A DNA stretch of 64,000 nucleotides from Metabacillus sp. KUDC1714 (GTDB lineage Bacteria > Bacillota > Bacilli > Bacillales > Bacillaceae): the NCBI RefSeq assembly GCF_014217835.1, contig NZ_CP055263.1, positions 2,483,501-2,547,500 of the forward strand, read 5' to 3'. Under the pieces are notes generated by a model that saw only the letters and a program-made list of their open reading frames with translations, was not told the origin of the DNA and made no database searches. How positions within the stretch are numbered: the first letter of the stretch is position 1; each line of letters begins with the position of its first letter. Positions 18,332-27,062 of this stretch are shown here, piece after piece. The position numbers and the translations under genes were made by a program.

Positions 18332-19645
18332 TTAACTGGCTTAATATGGGTTCAAGAATTTGACATCATCATAAATTTAGTCAGTATCAATCTTGTTAGT
18401 TTTTGTGTTGTAATCGTTACATTACTATCCGCCTTTCGAGTTCGAAAAATTCTCCCTGTTGCGGCACTTCGTGGAGGTATTCATACTCATAGTTTTAGAA
18501 AAAATCACTTTCCTTTGGAGCAAGCGAGAGGTGGCCTTCATTTCTTACTTGCTATTAAATCAATGCTAGCAAATGCAAAACAAAATATGATGATTCTTTT
18601 AATTATTATTGCTTTAACTTTTGCTACAGTCTTTTCAGCGGTACTGTATTACAATGTTGCTTCAGACAAAACCGCATTTGTTAACATATTCGGATCAGAA
18701 CCGGCAAATGTGTTTCTGACTGTTAAGTCGGATGCAGATACAAGAGACCTTTTGAGTGACATTGAACAAATGGATCATGTACGGAAAGTAAATATATTCG
18801 ATTTAATTGAAACAAAAGTTGATGATCAAACTGTATATACAAACGTTACTGACCGTTATAAACAATTAGAGAATAATATCGTCTATGAAGGGCGACAGCC
18901 AGTCCATGAAAATGAAATATCTATCTCATGGGTTGTATCAAATCAAATCAATAAAGGAATTGGCGATACGGTTGAAGTAGAATATGGGAATGAAGCAAGT
19001 AGTTATATAGTAACTGGCCTCAGTCAATCAATTGGTAATTTAGGGCAGGTAGCTGCTGTAACAATGGAAGGCATTCAGCAATTACATTCAGATTATAAAG
19101 GTAAGTCCCTTTATGTATATCTAGATGGTATATCGAACAAAGACTTTATCAAAAATGTCCAGTCTCAGTACGGGCATCATATTGTTGAAACGTTAGATAT
19201 CGATGAAAATATAGAAAGCCAGACAGGTATGTATACAACTGCAGTGTTTGCTGTTATGGTGATGGTTTTGACAATTACCGTTCTAGTCGTTGTGATGATT
19301 CTGTATCTTGTTATTAAAACGATGATTATTAAGCGTAAGAAAGAGTTTGGGGTGATGAAAGCTATTGGCTATTCAACGATTCAACTGATGAATCAAATAT
19401 CCATCAGTTTTCTGCCTGTGATTATTACAGGTGTTGCAATTGGTGGTGTGCTAGGGTTTTATTTCACTAATCCTATGCTTTCCCTATTACTATCAAGTGC
19501 AGGGGTTAAACGTTTGGATTTTACTATTCATTTACCAATTATTCTACTACCTTGTGTAGGCATCCTTATTTTAGCCTACCTTGTCTCAATGTTCGTATCT
19601 AGAAGTATTAAGAAAATTTCTGCTTATGCGCTAATTACAGAATAG
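18332..19645 (+). pseudogene. FtsX-type ABC permease, C-terminal part (frameshifted)
   Basis: ~437 residues continuing the permease: TM helices, second extracytoplasmic domain (~120-290) and the C-terminal FtsX domain with MKAIGYSTIQLMNQISISF and three TM segments. It has no start codon or RBS near its beginning, so it cannot be an independent gene; joined to the first half it gives the ~780-residue, two-FtsX-domain architecture normal for this family. The half shows no further stops, which suggests a very recent mutation or a sequencing error. Confidence 0.7.
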
Positions 19646-19703
19646 TTTGAAACGATGAACTCAGGTATTTATGGAAATAAATAATTGGTGACTAGCACCT
19701 AGG

Positions 19704-19752
19704 ATAGCGGCATTGTTTTTAGTAATTAAAAGCACTGACCGCTATTTATTTT
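19704..19752 (+). terminator. Terminator after the ABC permease
   Basis: ATAGCGG (19704-19710) pairs with CCGCTAT (19739-19745), followed by T-rich sequence. The loop is long. Confidence 0.5.
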
Positions 19753-19919
19753 TACGAAACGGTGATTCGTGGATGTGTACATGGAATCATTAAGGTTTTA
19801 TGTTATTGGGAGTTATAAGTTCTTTTAAGATAACAAAGAGATAATAAATGCAAAGTGTTACTATTGTATTTATGTGAATATTTTAACTATTATGAATATA
19901 TTAATTTATCATAATAATA

Positions 19920-19948
19920 TTGTAATATACCAAAAAAGTCAGTATAAT
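19920..19948 (+). promoter_or_regulatory. Sigma-A promoter of sstT
   Basis: TTGTAA (19920-19925), 17-bp spacer, TATAAT (19943-19948). It would start transcription near 19955, leaving a ~265-base leader before sstT. Confidence 0.7.
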
Positions 19949-19954
19949 ACTATT

Positions 19955-20219
19955 AATTAGAAGGACATATGTCTTTATGGAGTGGAAAGTTAGTGTATAA
20001 TCTTCAAAATTAATCCTCCTTAAAACTATTTATTTATATTATGACCTTTATTAGATGAAGGTTTTAAAGAGAACTTCATTACTTTGGTAGGTGCTACCCT
20101 TATAAGAGTCATTTACTATTTAATTGCATGCACTTGAATAGACTGCATTCTTATCGAAGGGTTATTAGAAATATTAGCAATGATGGGCAATTATACATTA
20201 AACAAGTGGGGGAACATTT
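19955..20219 (+). promoter_or_regulatory. Long 5' leader of sstT, possible cis-regulatory RNA
   Basis: The leader holds GGTAG-GTG-CTACC (20079-20099 region), paired GCATGCA/TGCAT segments and CTTC...GAAG pairing across ~20073-20158. No T-box motif (AGGGTGGNACCGCG) is present and I do not recognise the class. No terminator was seen before the start codon. Confidence 0.35.
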
Positions 20220-21458
20220 ATGAAAAATATAATGAAAAAGTGGAGTCAATTGAGTCTGGTTAAACAAATAATTGTAGGTTTGATTATTGGTATTATCCTG
20301 GCTGTAACGGTCCCTGAAGCAGCAAAGCCTGTTGCTATTTTAGGCTCTTTATTTGTAGGTGCTTTGAAAGCAATTGCACCTGTATTGGTGCTCTTCTTGG
20401 TTATGTCGGCCATCGCTCAACATAAGAGTGGTCACCAAACGAATATGAAATCCATTATCTTCTTATACCTTTTAGGAACCTTTTTAGCTGGATTAATCGC
20501 CGTTATAGTAAGCTTTATTTTTCCAGTTAGCATAAATCTTGTAGATAGTGCTGAAGGTTTGACAGCTCCTGGTGGTGTTGTAGAGGTTCTCAAAACATTA
20601 TTGCTGAACGTTGTTGATAACCCAGTTAGTGCAATTTATAATGCGAACTATATTGGTATTTTAGCTTGGGCAATACTCCTTGGTTTGGCCTTAAGAAATG
20701 CCCCTGATACGACAAAAACATTGATTTCTAATTTTTCAGATGCTGTATCAAAAATTGTTACATGGGTGATTAAGATTGCACCATTAGGAATCATGGGGCT
20801 AGTGTTTGAATCTATTACGACAAATGGAATTGAGTCGTTGTTAAGCTATGGGAAATTACTTGCTGTTTTGATCGGTTGTATGGCACTTGTGGCATTGGTT
20901 GTCAATCCAATAATTGTGTTCGCATATATACGTCAAAACCCTTATCCACTAGTTTTTAAGTGCTTAAAGGAAAGTGGAATTACAGCATTTTTTACACGAA
21001 GCTCAGCTTCAAATATTCCTGTAAATATGAGATTATGTGAAAATCTAGGTTTGAATAAGGATAGTTATTCAGTATCCATTCCTTTAGGTGCAACCATCAA
21101 TATGGCTGGTGCTGCTGTTACTATTTCTGTTTTAACACTCGCAGCGGTTCATACACTTGGTATTGAAGTGGACCTCCCTACAGCAATCATTCTCAGCTTA
21201 CTGTCAGCTATAAGTGCTTGCGGTGCTTCAGGTGTTGCTGGTGGATCCTTATTACTAATTCCTCTAGCATGCAGCTTATTTGGAATTCCAAATGATGTTG
21301 CTATGCAGGTAGTTGGGGTAGGCTTTATTATTGGTGTCCTACAAGACTCTAGTGAAACAGCACTTAACTCATCTACAGACGTACTTTTCACAGCAGCTGC
21401 TGAATATAAAGAGTGGCGAAAAGAAGGAAAGAAAATAGAAATTCACAAAACAGCATAA
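20220..21458 (+). CDS. sstT: Serine/threonine:Na+ symporter SstT
   Basis: 412 residues, DAACS (glutamate/Na+ symporter) fold with eight TM helices and two re-entrant hairpins. The first hairpin region holds [16 protein letters not shown]; the TM7 region [18 protein letters not shown] contains the NMAGA version of the Na+-binding NMDGT motif; the second hairpin holds [18 protein letters not shown]. The sequence follows SstT rather than GltP. It imports serine and threonine with Na+. It stands alone behind a 265-base leader and ends in a strong terminator. RBS GGGGGAAC. Confidence 0.92.
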   Translation: MKNIMKKWSQLSLVKQIIVGLIIGIILAVTVPEAAKPVAILGSLFVGALKAIAPVLVLFLVMSAIAQHKSGHQTNMKSIIFLYLLGTFLAGLIAVIVSFIFPVSINLVDSAEGLTAPGGVVEVLKTLLLNVVDNPVSAIYNANYIGILAWAILLGLALRNAPDTTKTLISNFSDAVSKIVTWVIKIAPLGIMGLVFESITTNGIESLLSYGKLLAVLIGCMALVALVVNPIIVFAYIRQNPYPLVFKCLKESGITAFFTRSSASNIPVNMRLCENLGLNKDSYSVSIPLGATINMAGAAVTISVLTLAAVHTLGIEVDLPTAIILSLLSAISACGASGVAGGSLLLIPLACSLFGIPNDVAMQVVGVGFIIGVLQDSSETALNSSTDVLFTAAAEYKEWRKEGKKIEIHKTA

Positions 21459-21484
21459 AGAGGTAATCTTCTTATATGCGGTTG

Positions 21485-21537
21485 AACTGCACCCAAATTG
21501 TTAGACCAGACTAACAATTTGAAGTGCAGTTTTTTTA
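21485..21537 (+). terminator. Terminator of sstT made of two IS3-like ends
   Basis: AACTGCAC (21485) and AAATTGTTAG pair with CTAACAATTT and GTGCAGTT (to 21531), then a T-run. The arms resemble the TGAACTGCACCC terminal inverted repeat of IS3/IS150-group elements placed back to back. Confidence 0.8.
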
Positions 21538-21650
21538 TGGGGAAATTTATTTAGGCTTCACCTTGATGATAGAGACGGGGGATAGTAAATAGCACTTTTC
21601 TATGTTTAAAAAACCAATTTAAATGGAAAATAGTGATAGGAGGGTTGCGG

Positions 21651-22982
21651 ATGAAAATTATAATTATCGGCGGTGATGCAGCAGGGATGAGTGCTGCTAT
21701 GCAAATTGTACGGAATAGCACTGGACACGAAATTACCGTTCTTGAAAAAGGCGGAGTATATTCTTATGGGCAATGTGGTCTTCCTTATGTGATCAGTGGG
21801 AAAATTGATTCAACAGAAAAGCTAATTGCCCGCACTCAAGAGACTTTTCGTGATAAATACGGAATAGATGCACGCATTTTTCATGAGGTACTTCAGGTTG
21901 ATTCGGAAAATAAAACGGTGAGTGGGATAGATCATTCAAATGAAGAATCATTTAGCTTGTCTTATGACCGTCTTCTTATTGCTACTGGTGTAAGTCCGGT
22001 GGTCCCGGATTGGGAGGGTGCCAGTCTTTCGGGTATTTTTTCGTTAAAGACCATCCCTGATGCAAAGGAAATAATCGATTATATGCAGAGGGATATTAAA
22101 AACGTTACAGTCATTGGTGGTGGATACATAGGTTTAGAGATGGCTGAGTGTTTTGCTGAATTAGGTAAAAAGGTGACAATAATTGAAAGGAATGAGCAAT
22201 TAGCAAAAATTTTTGATCATGAAATGGCGCAGTTTATCCATGAAGAAGCAGAGAAACAAAACATTATTCTCAAAATGGGGGAATCTGTTGAAGCATTCTC
22301 TGGAAAAAACCAAGTTGAGTTTATTAAAACCGACAAAGGAGAGTATGAAACAGACCTTGTATTGATAGCTATTGGAGTAAGACCAAATACTACCTTTTTA
22401 GAAGGTACAGGAATCATAAAAAGTGTAAATGGTGCTATTCAGGTAAATGCCTATATGCAAACAAGTATAAAAGATATTTATGCTGCTGGAGATTGTGCAA
22501 TACAATATCATCGTATTAAAGAAAAGGATGACCATATTCCTTTAGGTACACACGCAAATAAGCAGGGTCAAATCGCTGGATTAAACATAGTCAATATTCA
22601 TAAAACATTTAAAGGTGTTGTAGGAACGTCGATTATTAAATTTTTCAATTTAACACTTGGTCGGACGGGTATATCAGAAATGGAAGCAAAGTTGTTAAAC
22701 ATCCCTTGTCAATCAGTCACAATTCAATCTTCTGATATTGCTGGCTATTATCCTAATAATAAAAAGCTGACTTTGAAATTGATTTATCATAAAGAAACTC
22801 ATATGATTCTTGGTGGACAAATTATTGGTGGGGACGGAGTGGATAAACGTATAGATGTGTTAGCAACTGTGCTATTTAACTCAATGACTACCGACCAATT
22901 GCTTGACTTGGATTTGGCCTATGCCCCGCCATATAATGGCGTATGGGATCCGATTCAAAAAGCTGCTAGAAGGGTAAAATAG
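21651..22982 (+). CDS. cdr: CoA-disulfide reductase / NADH oxidase-type flavoprotein
   Basis: 443 residues. FAD-binding [12 protein letters not shown] at the N-terminus, single active-site cysteine in [13 protein letters not shown] (~43, the Cys of CoADR), NAD(P)H-binding [13 protein letters not shown] (~150), FAD motif DIYAAGDCA, and a C-terminal dimerisation domain. One redox cysteine without a CxxxxC disulfide separates CoADR/Nox from glutathione reductase. It probably reduces CoA disulfide, the main low-molecular-weight thiol couple in many bacilli; NADH oxidase or polysulfide reductase are alternatives. TAGGAGG lies 7 bases before ATG 21651. Confidence 0.85.
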   Translation: MKIIIIGGDAAGMSAAMQIVRNSTGHEITVLEKGGVYSYGQCGLPYVISGKIDSTEKLIARTQETFRDKYGIDARIFHEVLQVDSENKTVSGIDHSNEESFSLSYDRLLIATGVSPVVPDWEGASLSGIFSLKTIPDAKEIIDYMQRDIKNVTVIGGGYIGLEMAECFAELGKKVTIIERNEQLAKIFDHEMAQFIHEEAEKQNIILKMGESVEAFSGKNQVEFIKTDKGEYETDLVLIAIGVRPNTTFLEGTGIIKSVNGAIQVNAYMQTSIKDIYAAGDCAIQYHRIKEKDDHIPLGTHANKQGQIAGLNIVNIHKTFKGVVGTSIIKFFNLTLGRTGISEMEAKLLNIPCQSVTIQSSDIAGYYPNNKKLTLKLIYHKETHMILGGQIIGGDGVDKRIDVLATVLFNSMTTDQLLDLDLAYAPPYNGVWDPIQKAARRVK

Positions 22983-23138
22983 TAAAAGTAATCTTACTTC
23001 AGTGACCCCAACAATAGAGTACAAAAACCATTTCGGATTTTTGTTCAAATTTAATTGGGAGTATCACTTTAACAAAGATCTTTAAAATCAGTTATATTAT
23101 CCAATATATCCCATTAATTCACATTGTGCTCCCTAAGA

Positions 23139-23175
23139 TTTCGACAGATATCTACAAAAACCGAGTAATGACAGC
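23139..23175 (+). repeat. Direct repeat unit 1 (TTCGACAG...TGACAG)
   Basis: Begins ATTTCGACAGATATCTAC and ends with TGACAG. About 80% identical to the unit at 23293-23329. The gap 22983-23438 holds only these repeats and a terminator; no gene was seen. Confidence 0.6.
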
Positions 23176-23211
23176 CGATTTTTTAAATAGAACTGAAACC
23201 GGTAATACAAA

Positions 23212-23238
23212 GCCTTTCCATTTGGGAAGGCATTTTTT
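23212..23238 (+). terminator. Terminator downstream of cdr
   Basis: GCCTTTCC, loop ATTTG, GGAAGGC, followed by T residues. Confidence 0.75.
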
Positions 23239-23292
23239 ATTTTATTAATTATAAAAGGAATAGTAATAGATGAAAAAAATAATTGTGTAAAA

Positions 23293-23329
23293 TTCGACAG
23301 TTATCTACAAATTCCGGGTGGTGACAGGC
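23293..23329 (+). repeat. Direct repeat unit 2 (TTCGACAG...TGACAGGC)
   Basis: Begins TTCGACAGTTATCTAC and ends GGTGGTGACAGGC. Second copy of the unit at 23139. The GGTGACAGGCAC ending is reminiscent of short intergenic repeats common in Bacillus genomes. Confidence 0.6.
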
Positions 23330-23438
23330 ACAACACTTTAAAGTATTATTATAAGAAAAATATTAATTTGAATATTAAAATTTTATATAGTTCGAACTAA
23401 GTATAGAAAGAAAACTGTTTGGTAAATACGGAGGTCAT

Positions 23439-26198
23439 ATGAAATTTAAAACAAAGCTCTATGCGAGCATAGGATCATTACTTTTATTGATTTCGATAAT
23501 TGTTGTTATTTTAATGAATTTACTTCAACAATCAACAGTGAATATGCAAGTGGTTGTTAATGAATTGTATGACAGAATTGATATGGCTTCTGATATTAAG
23601 TACGAGACCTCTAATATTGGTAGAGAATTAAGAGAGATTACGAGTGTTCAATCCAGTGAATACAAACAAATTGCAACAAATGCATGGGAAGAATCACATA
23701 TAAATATGCAGCTTGCGATTGAGTCACTTGAAAAGAGGGATACTCAAGAAAAGTCTCAGGAACTGATTGCTAAGTTTAAAACATTGCATAAGTCCTATCA
23801 GAATATGGCCCAGCAAGTCATGACTACTCAAAATATAGATAGTGAAGTCGATATTCAACCTTCATTGTGGAATGAAGCTGAGCTTACTAGACAAAGAATG
23901 CTGCAAATTGCAGACCTTCTTCATGGCTTACAGGAACAAGAAATGAAAAATGAGCTCTTAAGGTCGAGAGAAACATACAATTGGGCGGTCACCGTTATTT
24001 ATATCTATTTAGCCATTTCCTTGACTATTGGAATCGGATTTACAATATGGATCATTAGTCGCATTACAAAAAATCTTAACAATGTTACATCGGTCATGAA
24101 ACGTGTTTCTACTAGTGATTTCGGTAAATTGCCAAGAATTGAGATTTTTTCTAAAGATGAAATAGGTGAAATCGCTGTCGCGTTTAACAAAATGGCAAAG
24201 GCGCTTGAAGAGCATAGTAAGCTTGAGAAGAAATTCATAGACGAAGCAGAAGAACATAGCTGGCTGAAAACAAAGATTGCCGAAATAGCAACAATGTATC
24301 CAGAAGTTGAAAATATTCAAATGCTAGCGGAACTGTTAATTGCCAAGCTTGTCCCGATGGTGGGTGCTAGTTTCGGAGTTTTCTATATTAAGGAAGTTGA
24401 AGAAAGTGAGCAGTTTTTAAAAAAGCTATCCGCATATGCCTTTTCTGATGAAAATAAAGAATTTGAGCGTTTTCGAATTGGAGAAGGACTAATTGGGCAA
24501 TGTGCGGCTGAAAAACGTCCAATCTTACTTAACCAGATTCCTGAAAATTACATAAAAGTCCGTTCAGGTATGGGAGTTGGCTCACCAAAAAATATCATTA
24601 TTTTACCTGTGCAATTCGAAGATGATGTACTTGCAGTTATTGAAATTGCATCCTTTGAACCATTCAGTCCTTCTCAAGTAAAGCTTCTTGAGGAAGTGAA
24701 TAGCAATATAGGTATTACAATCAATAGTATTTCAAACCGTATGAAGGCAGAAAGATTATTACAGGAATCCCAAGCTTTAACAGAAGAACTTCAAGCGCAA
24801 TCTGAGGAGTTACAGCTGCAGCAAGAGGAATTAAGGACAACTAACGAAAAACTTGAAGAGCAATATGAGACCTCAGAACAAAAGAAAAAAGAGGTAGAAA
24901 AGGTGAGAGAGGCACTTGAAGAAAAGGCTCAGCAACTAGAGCTAAGCTCTCAATATAAATCCGAGTTTCTAGCAAATATGTCCCATGAGCTTAGAACACC
25001 ACTTAATAGTTTATTAATATTGGCGCAAATCCTCTCTGAGAATGGACAAGGCAACCTAACAGCAAAACAAGAAGAATATATCCGTACGATTTACTCCTCT
25101 GGAAATGATTTACTACATTTGATAAACGATATTTTAGATTTGGCGAAAGTGGAGTCAGGTAAATTAGAGGTTATCCCTAAAGAAGTAGAGTTTCAAAAGG
25201 TGAGAGATTTTATTACTAGCCAATTCTCGCCAATTGCACGTCATAAAAATGTTCAGTTTTCTGTTGAATTGGAAACTGATTTGCCAGAGAGTTTCTATAC
25301 AGATGAACAACGTTTACAGCAAGTGTTAAAAAATCTCCTTTCAAATGCATTTAAATTTACTGAAAGTGGGAGTGTGTCCCTAGTTATTAATAAAGTAGTA
25401 AAAGAAGGCAATGGAAGGCACTTATTCGAGGGAGATAAACAGGTTAAACCTATGCTAGCCTTCTCTGTAATCGATACAGGAATTGGTATAGATAATGATA
25501 AACAAGAAACAATATTCGATGCCTTTAAGCAGGCAGATGGAACGACAAGTCGTCAATATGGCGGTACTGGATTAGGTCTTTCTATTAGTAGAGAATACGC
25601 TCAATTATTAGGTGGGTTTATAGAGGTAACGAGTAAGAAAGGTACAGGAAGTACCTTTACATTATATTTGCCCTATTTCGAACAAAGCGGCAAAATTGAT
25701 GAGCAAGCTACTTTAAAAGAAGTAGCAGTTGGACTTGAGATTGAGAATTATCAACTTAACTTAACGACCAAAGATAATGCAGAAGTTACGATGAAGCAAC
25801 ATGGTAAGTCATTGTTAAAAGATAAGAAAGTTCTTATCGTAGATGATGATATCCGAAATGTTTATGCCTTAACAATTGCTCTTGAGAAGTATGAAATGGA
25901 TATTATTGTCGCAGAAAATGGTCGTGAAGGCATAGATGTGCTGCGGGCCAATCCTGATACCGATTTGGTTCTAATGGACATTATGATGCCTGAGATAGAT
26001 GGGTTTGAAGCAATGAGAAGAATTCGCAAGATCCCAGAATTTGAAACAATTCCAATTATAGCTCTAACAGCAAAAGCAATGAAGCATAGTCGAGAAGAGT
26101 GCCTAAATGCTGGTGCAACAGATTATATTAGTAAACCGATTAATTTAGATCAGTTATTCTCTCTCATGCAAGTATGGTTGTATAGTAAGGAGGGGTAG
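23439..26198 (+). CDS. Hybrid sensor histidine kinase (CHASE3-like-HAMP-GAF-HisKA-HATPase-REC), RsbK-like
   Basis: 919 residues. TM1 (~9-30), a helical extracytoplasmic domain of CHASE3 type (~31-180), TM2 (~184-206), HAMP (~207-260), GAF (~280-430), a coiled coil rich in Q/E (~440-510), HisKA with LANMSHELRTPLNSLLIL, HATPase motifs NLLSNAFKFT, DTGIGI and GGTGLGLSIS, and a C-terminal receiver (~785-905) with VDDD, LMDIMMPE and SKPIN. This layout and the adjacent CheR gene match RsbK of the B. cereus group, which feeds sigma-B through RsbY; no sigB or RsbY gene lies in this window. It begins a four-gene cluster. RBS GGAGG. Confidence 0.88.
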   Translation: MKFKTKLYASIGSLLLLISIIVVILMNLLQQSTVNMQVVVNELYDRIDMASDIKYETSNIGRELREITSVQSSEYKQIATNAWEESHINMQLAIESLEKRDTQEKSQELIAKFKTLHKSYQNMAQQVMTTQNIDSEVDIQPSLWNEAELTRQRMLQIADLLHGLQEQEMKNELLRSRETYNWAVTVIYIYLAISLTIGIGFTIWIISRITKNLNNVTSVMKRVSTSDFGKLPRIEIFSKDEIGEIAVAFNKMAKALEEHSKLEKKFIDEAEEHSWLKTKIAEIATMYPEVENIQMLAELLIAKLVPMVGASFGVFYIKEVEESEQFLKKLSAYAFSDENKEFERFRIGEGLIGQCAAEKRPILLNQIPENYIKVRSGMGVGSPKNIIILPVQFEDDVLAVIEIASFEPFSPSQVKLLEEVNSNIGITINSISNRMKAERLLQESQALTEELQAQSEELQLQQEELRTTNEKLEEQYETSEQKKKEVEKVREALEEKAQQLELSSQYKSEFLANMSHELRTPLNSLLILAQILSENGQGNLTAKQEEYIRTIYSSGNDLLHLINDILDLAKVESGKLEVIPKEVEFQKVRDFITSQFSPIARHKNVQFSVELETDLPESFYTDEQRLQQVLKNLLSNAFKFTESGSVSLVINKVVKEGNGRHLFEGDKQVKPMLAFSVIDTGIGIDNDKQETIFDAFKQADGTTSRQYGGTGLGLSISREYAQLLGGFIEVTSKKGTGSTFTLYLPYFEQSGKIDEQATLKEVAVGLEIENYQLNLTTKDNAEVTMKQHGKSLLKDKKVLIVDDDIRNVYALTIALEKYEMDIIVAENGREGIDVLRANPDTDLVLMDIMMPEIDGFEAMRRIRKIPEFETIPIIALTAKAMKHSREECLNAGATDYISKPINLDQLFSLMQVWLYSKEG

Positions 26199-26201
26199 AA
26201 A

Positions 26202-27062
26202 ATCACGAGCGAATTTACAATACACAATCATAATAAAGCAGAAGTAGAAGAGGTTGAGAAAATTGAAATAGATTTACTTCTAGAGGCCGTGTTTCGCTAC
26301 TATGGATATGACTTTAGAAATTATGCTACTCCTTTTATTCAAAGAAGAATCTGCCATCGTGTTAATAAGGAGAATTTAACTAGTGTATCTGCTTTACAGG
26401 AAAAGGTTTTACGTGATCCTGTCGTTATGGAGAGCCTAATTTCTGATTTCTCAATAAACGTTACCGAAATGTTCCGAGATCCCGAATTTTTTAAATCTTT
26501 TCGGACAAAAGTTATCCCATTAGTAAAAGACTATCCAGATATCCGTATTTGGCATGTTGGCTGCTCTTCTGGAGAGGAAGTTTATTCAATGGCTATTCTT
26601 TTGCATGAGGAAGGGATTTACGAAAAAACGAGAATTTTTGCCACCGATATAAATGCAAGTATTTTAGATAAGGCGAAGAAAGGTACTTTTCCATTAGATG
26701 GAATGCAGCGTTATACAAAAAATTACTTTGAAGCAGGCGGGAAAAGGGCCTTTTCAGAATATTATAAGGCAGTGGATGATAAGGTTTTTTTTCATCCCTT
26801 TCTTCAAAAAAATGTTGTATTTGCACAGCATAATTTAGTAACAGATCATTCATTTAACGAGTTTGATATTATTATTTGTCGTAATGTCCTAATCTATTTT
26901 AATAAGTGTCTTCAAAATGATGTCCATAAGCTATTTTACGATAGCCTAAGCTTATCTGGTTTTCTTGGACTAGGTAAAAGAGAGGGGATAAAGTTTACAA
27001 GTTATGAAAACTGTTACGGAGAATTTGATGCATCGGAAAAACTCTATCGCAAAATTAAATAG
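26202..27062 (+). CDS. CheR-family protein methyltransferase, RsbM-like (non-standard start)
   Basis: ~286 residues if read from 26202. N-terminal helical CheR domain, then SAM-binding IWHVGCSSGEEVYSMAI, FATDINASILDKA and FDIIICRNVLIYFN, which are all CheR hallmarks; the fold methylates glutamates on receptors. Next to a hybrid kinase it resembles RsbM, which methylates RsbK. The strong RBS AAGGAGGGG (26187-26195) is spaced correctly for codon 26202, which is ATC, not ATG; the frame has a stop at 26196 and no ATG/GTG/TTG before GTG 26289. Starting at 26289 would lose ~29 conserved-looking residues and has no RBS. Confidence 0.75.
   Translation: MTSEFTIHNHNKAEVEEVEKIEIDLLLEAVFRYYGYDFRNYATPFIQRRICHRVNKENLTSVSALQEKVLRDPVVMESLISDFSINVTEMFRDPEFFKSFRTKVIPLVKDYPDIRIWHVGCSSGEEVYSMAILLHEEGIYEKTRIFATDINASILDKAKKGTFPLDGMQRYTKNYFEAGGKRAFSEYYKAVDDKVFFHPFLQKNVVFAQHNLVTDHSFNEFDIIICRNVLIYFNKCLQNDVHKLFYDSLSLSGFLGLGKREGIKFTSYENCYGEFDASEKLYRKIK

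Noticed and set aside
18315..18335. Programmed ribosomal frameshifting in the permease
   Set aside because: No X-XXY-YYZ slippery heptamer or usable reinitiation codon is present despite the internal GGAGGA.
20070..20160. T-box or M-box riboswitch before sstT
   Set aside because: The T-box core AGGGTGGNACC is missing and the M-box likeness is limited to a few short segments.
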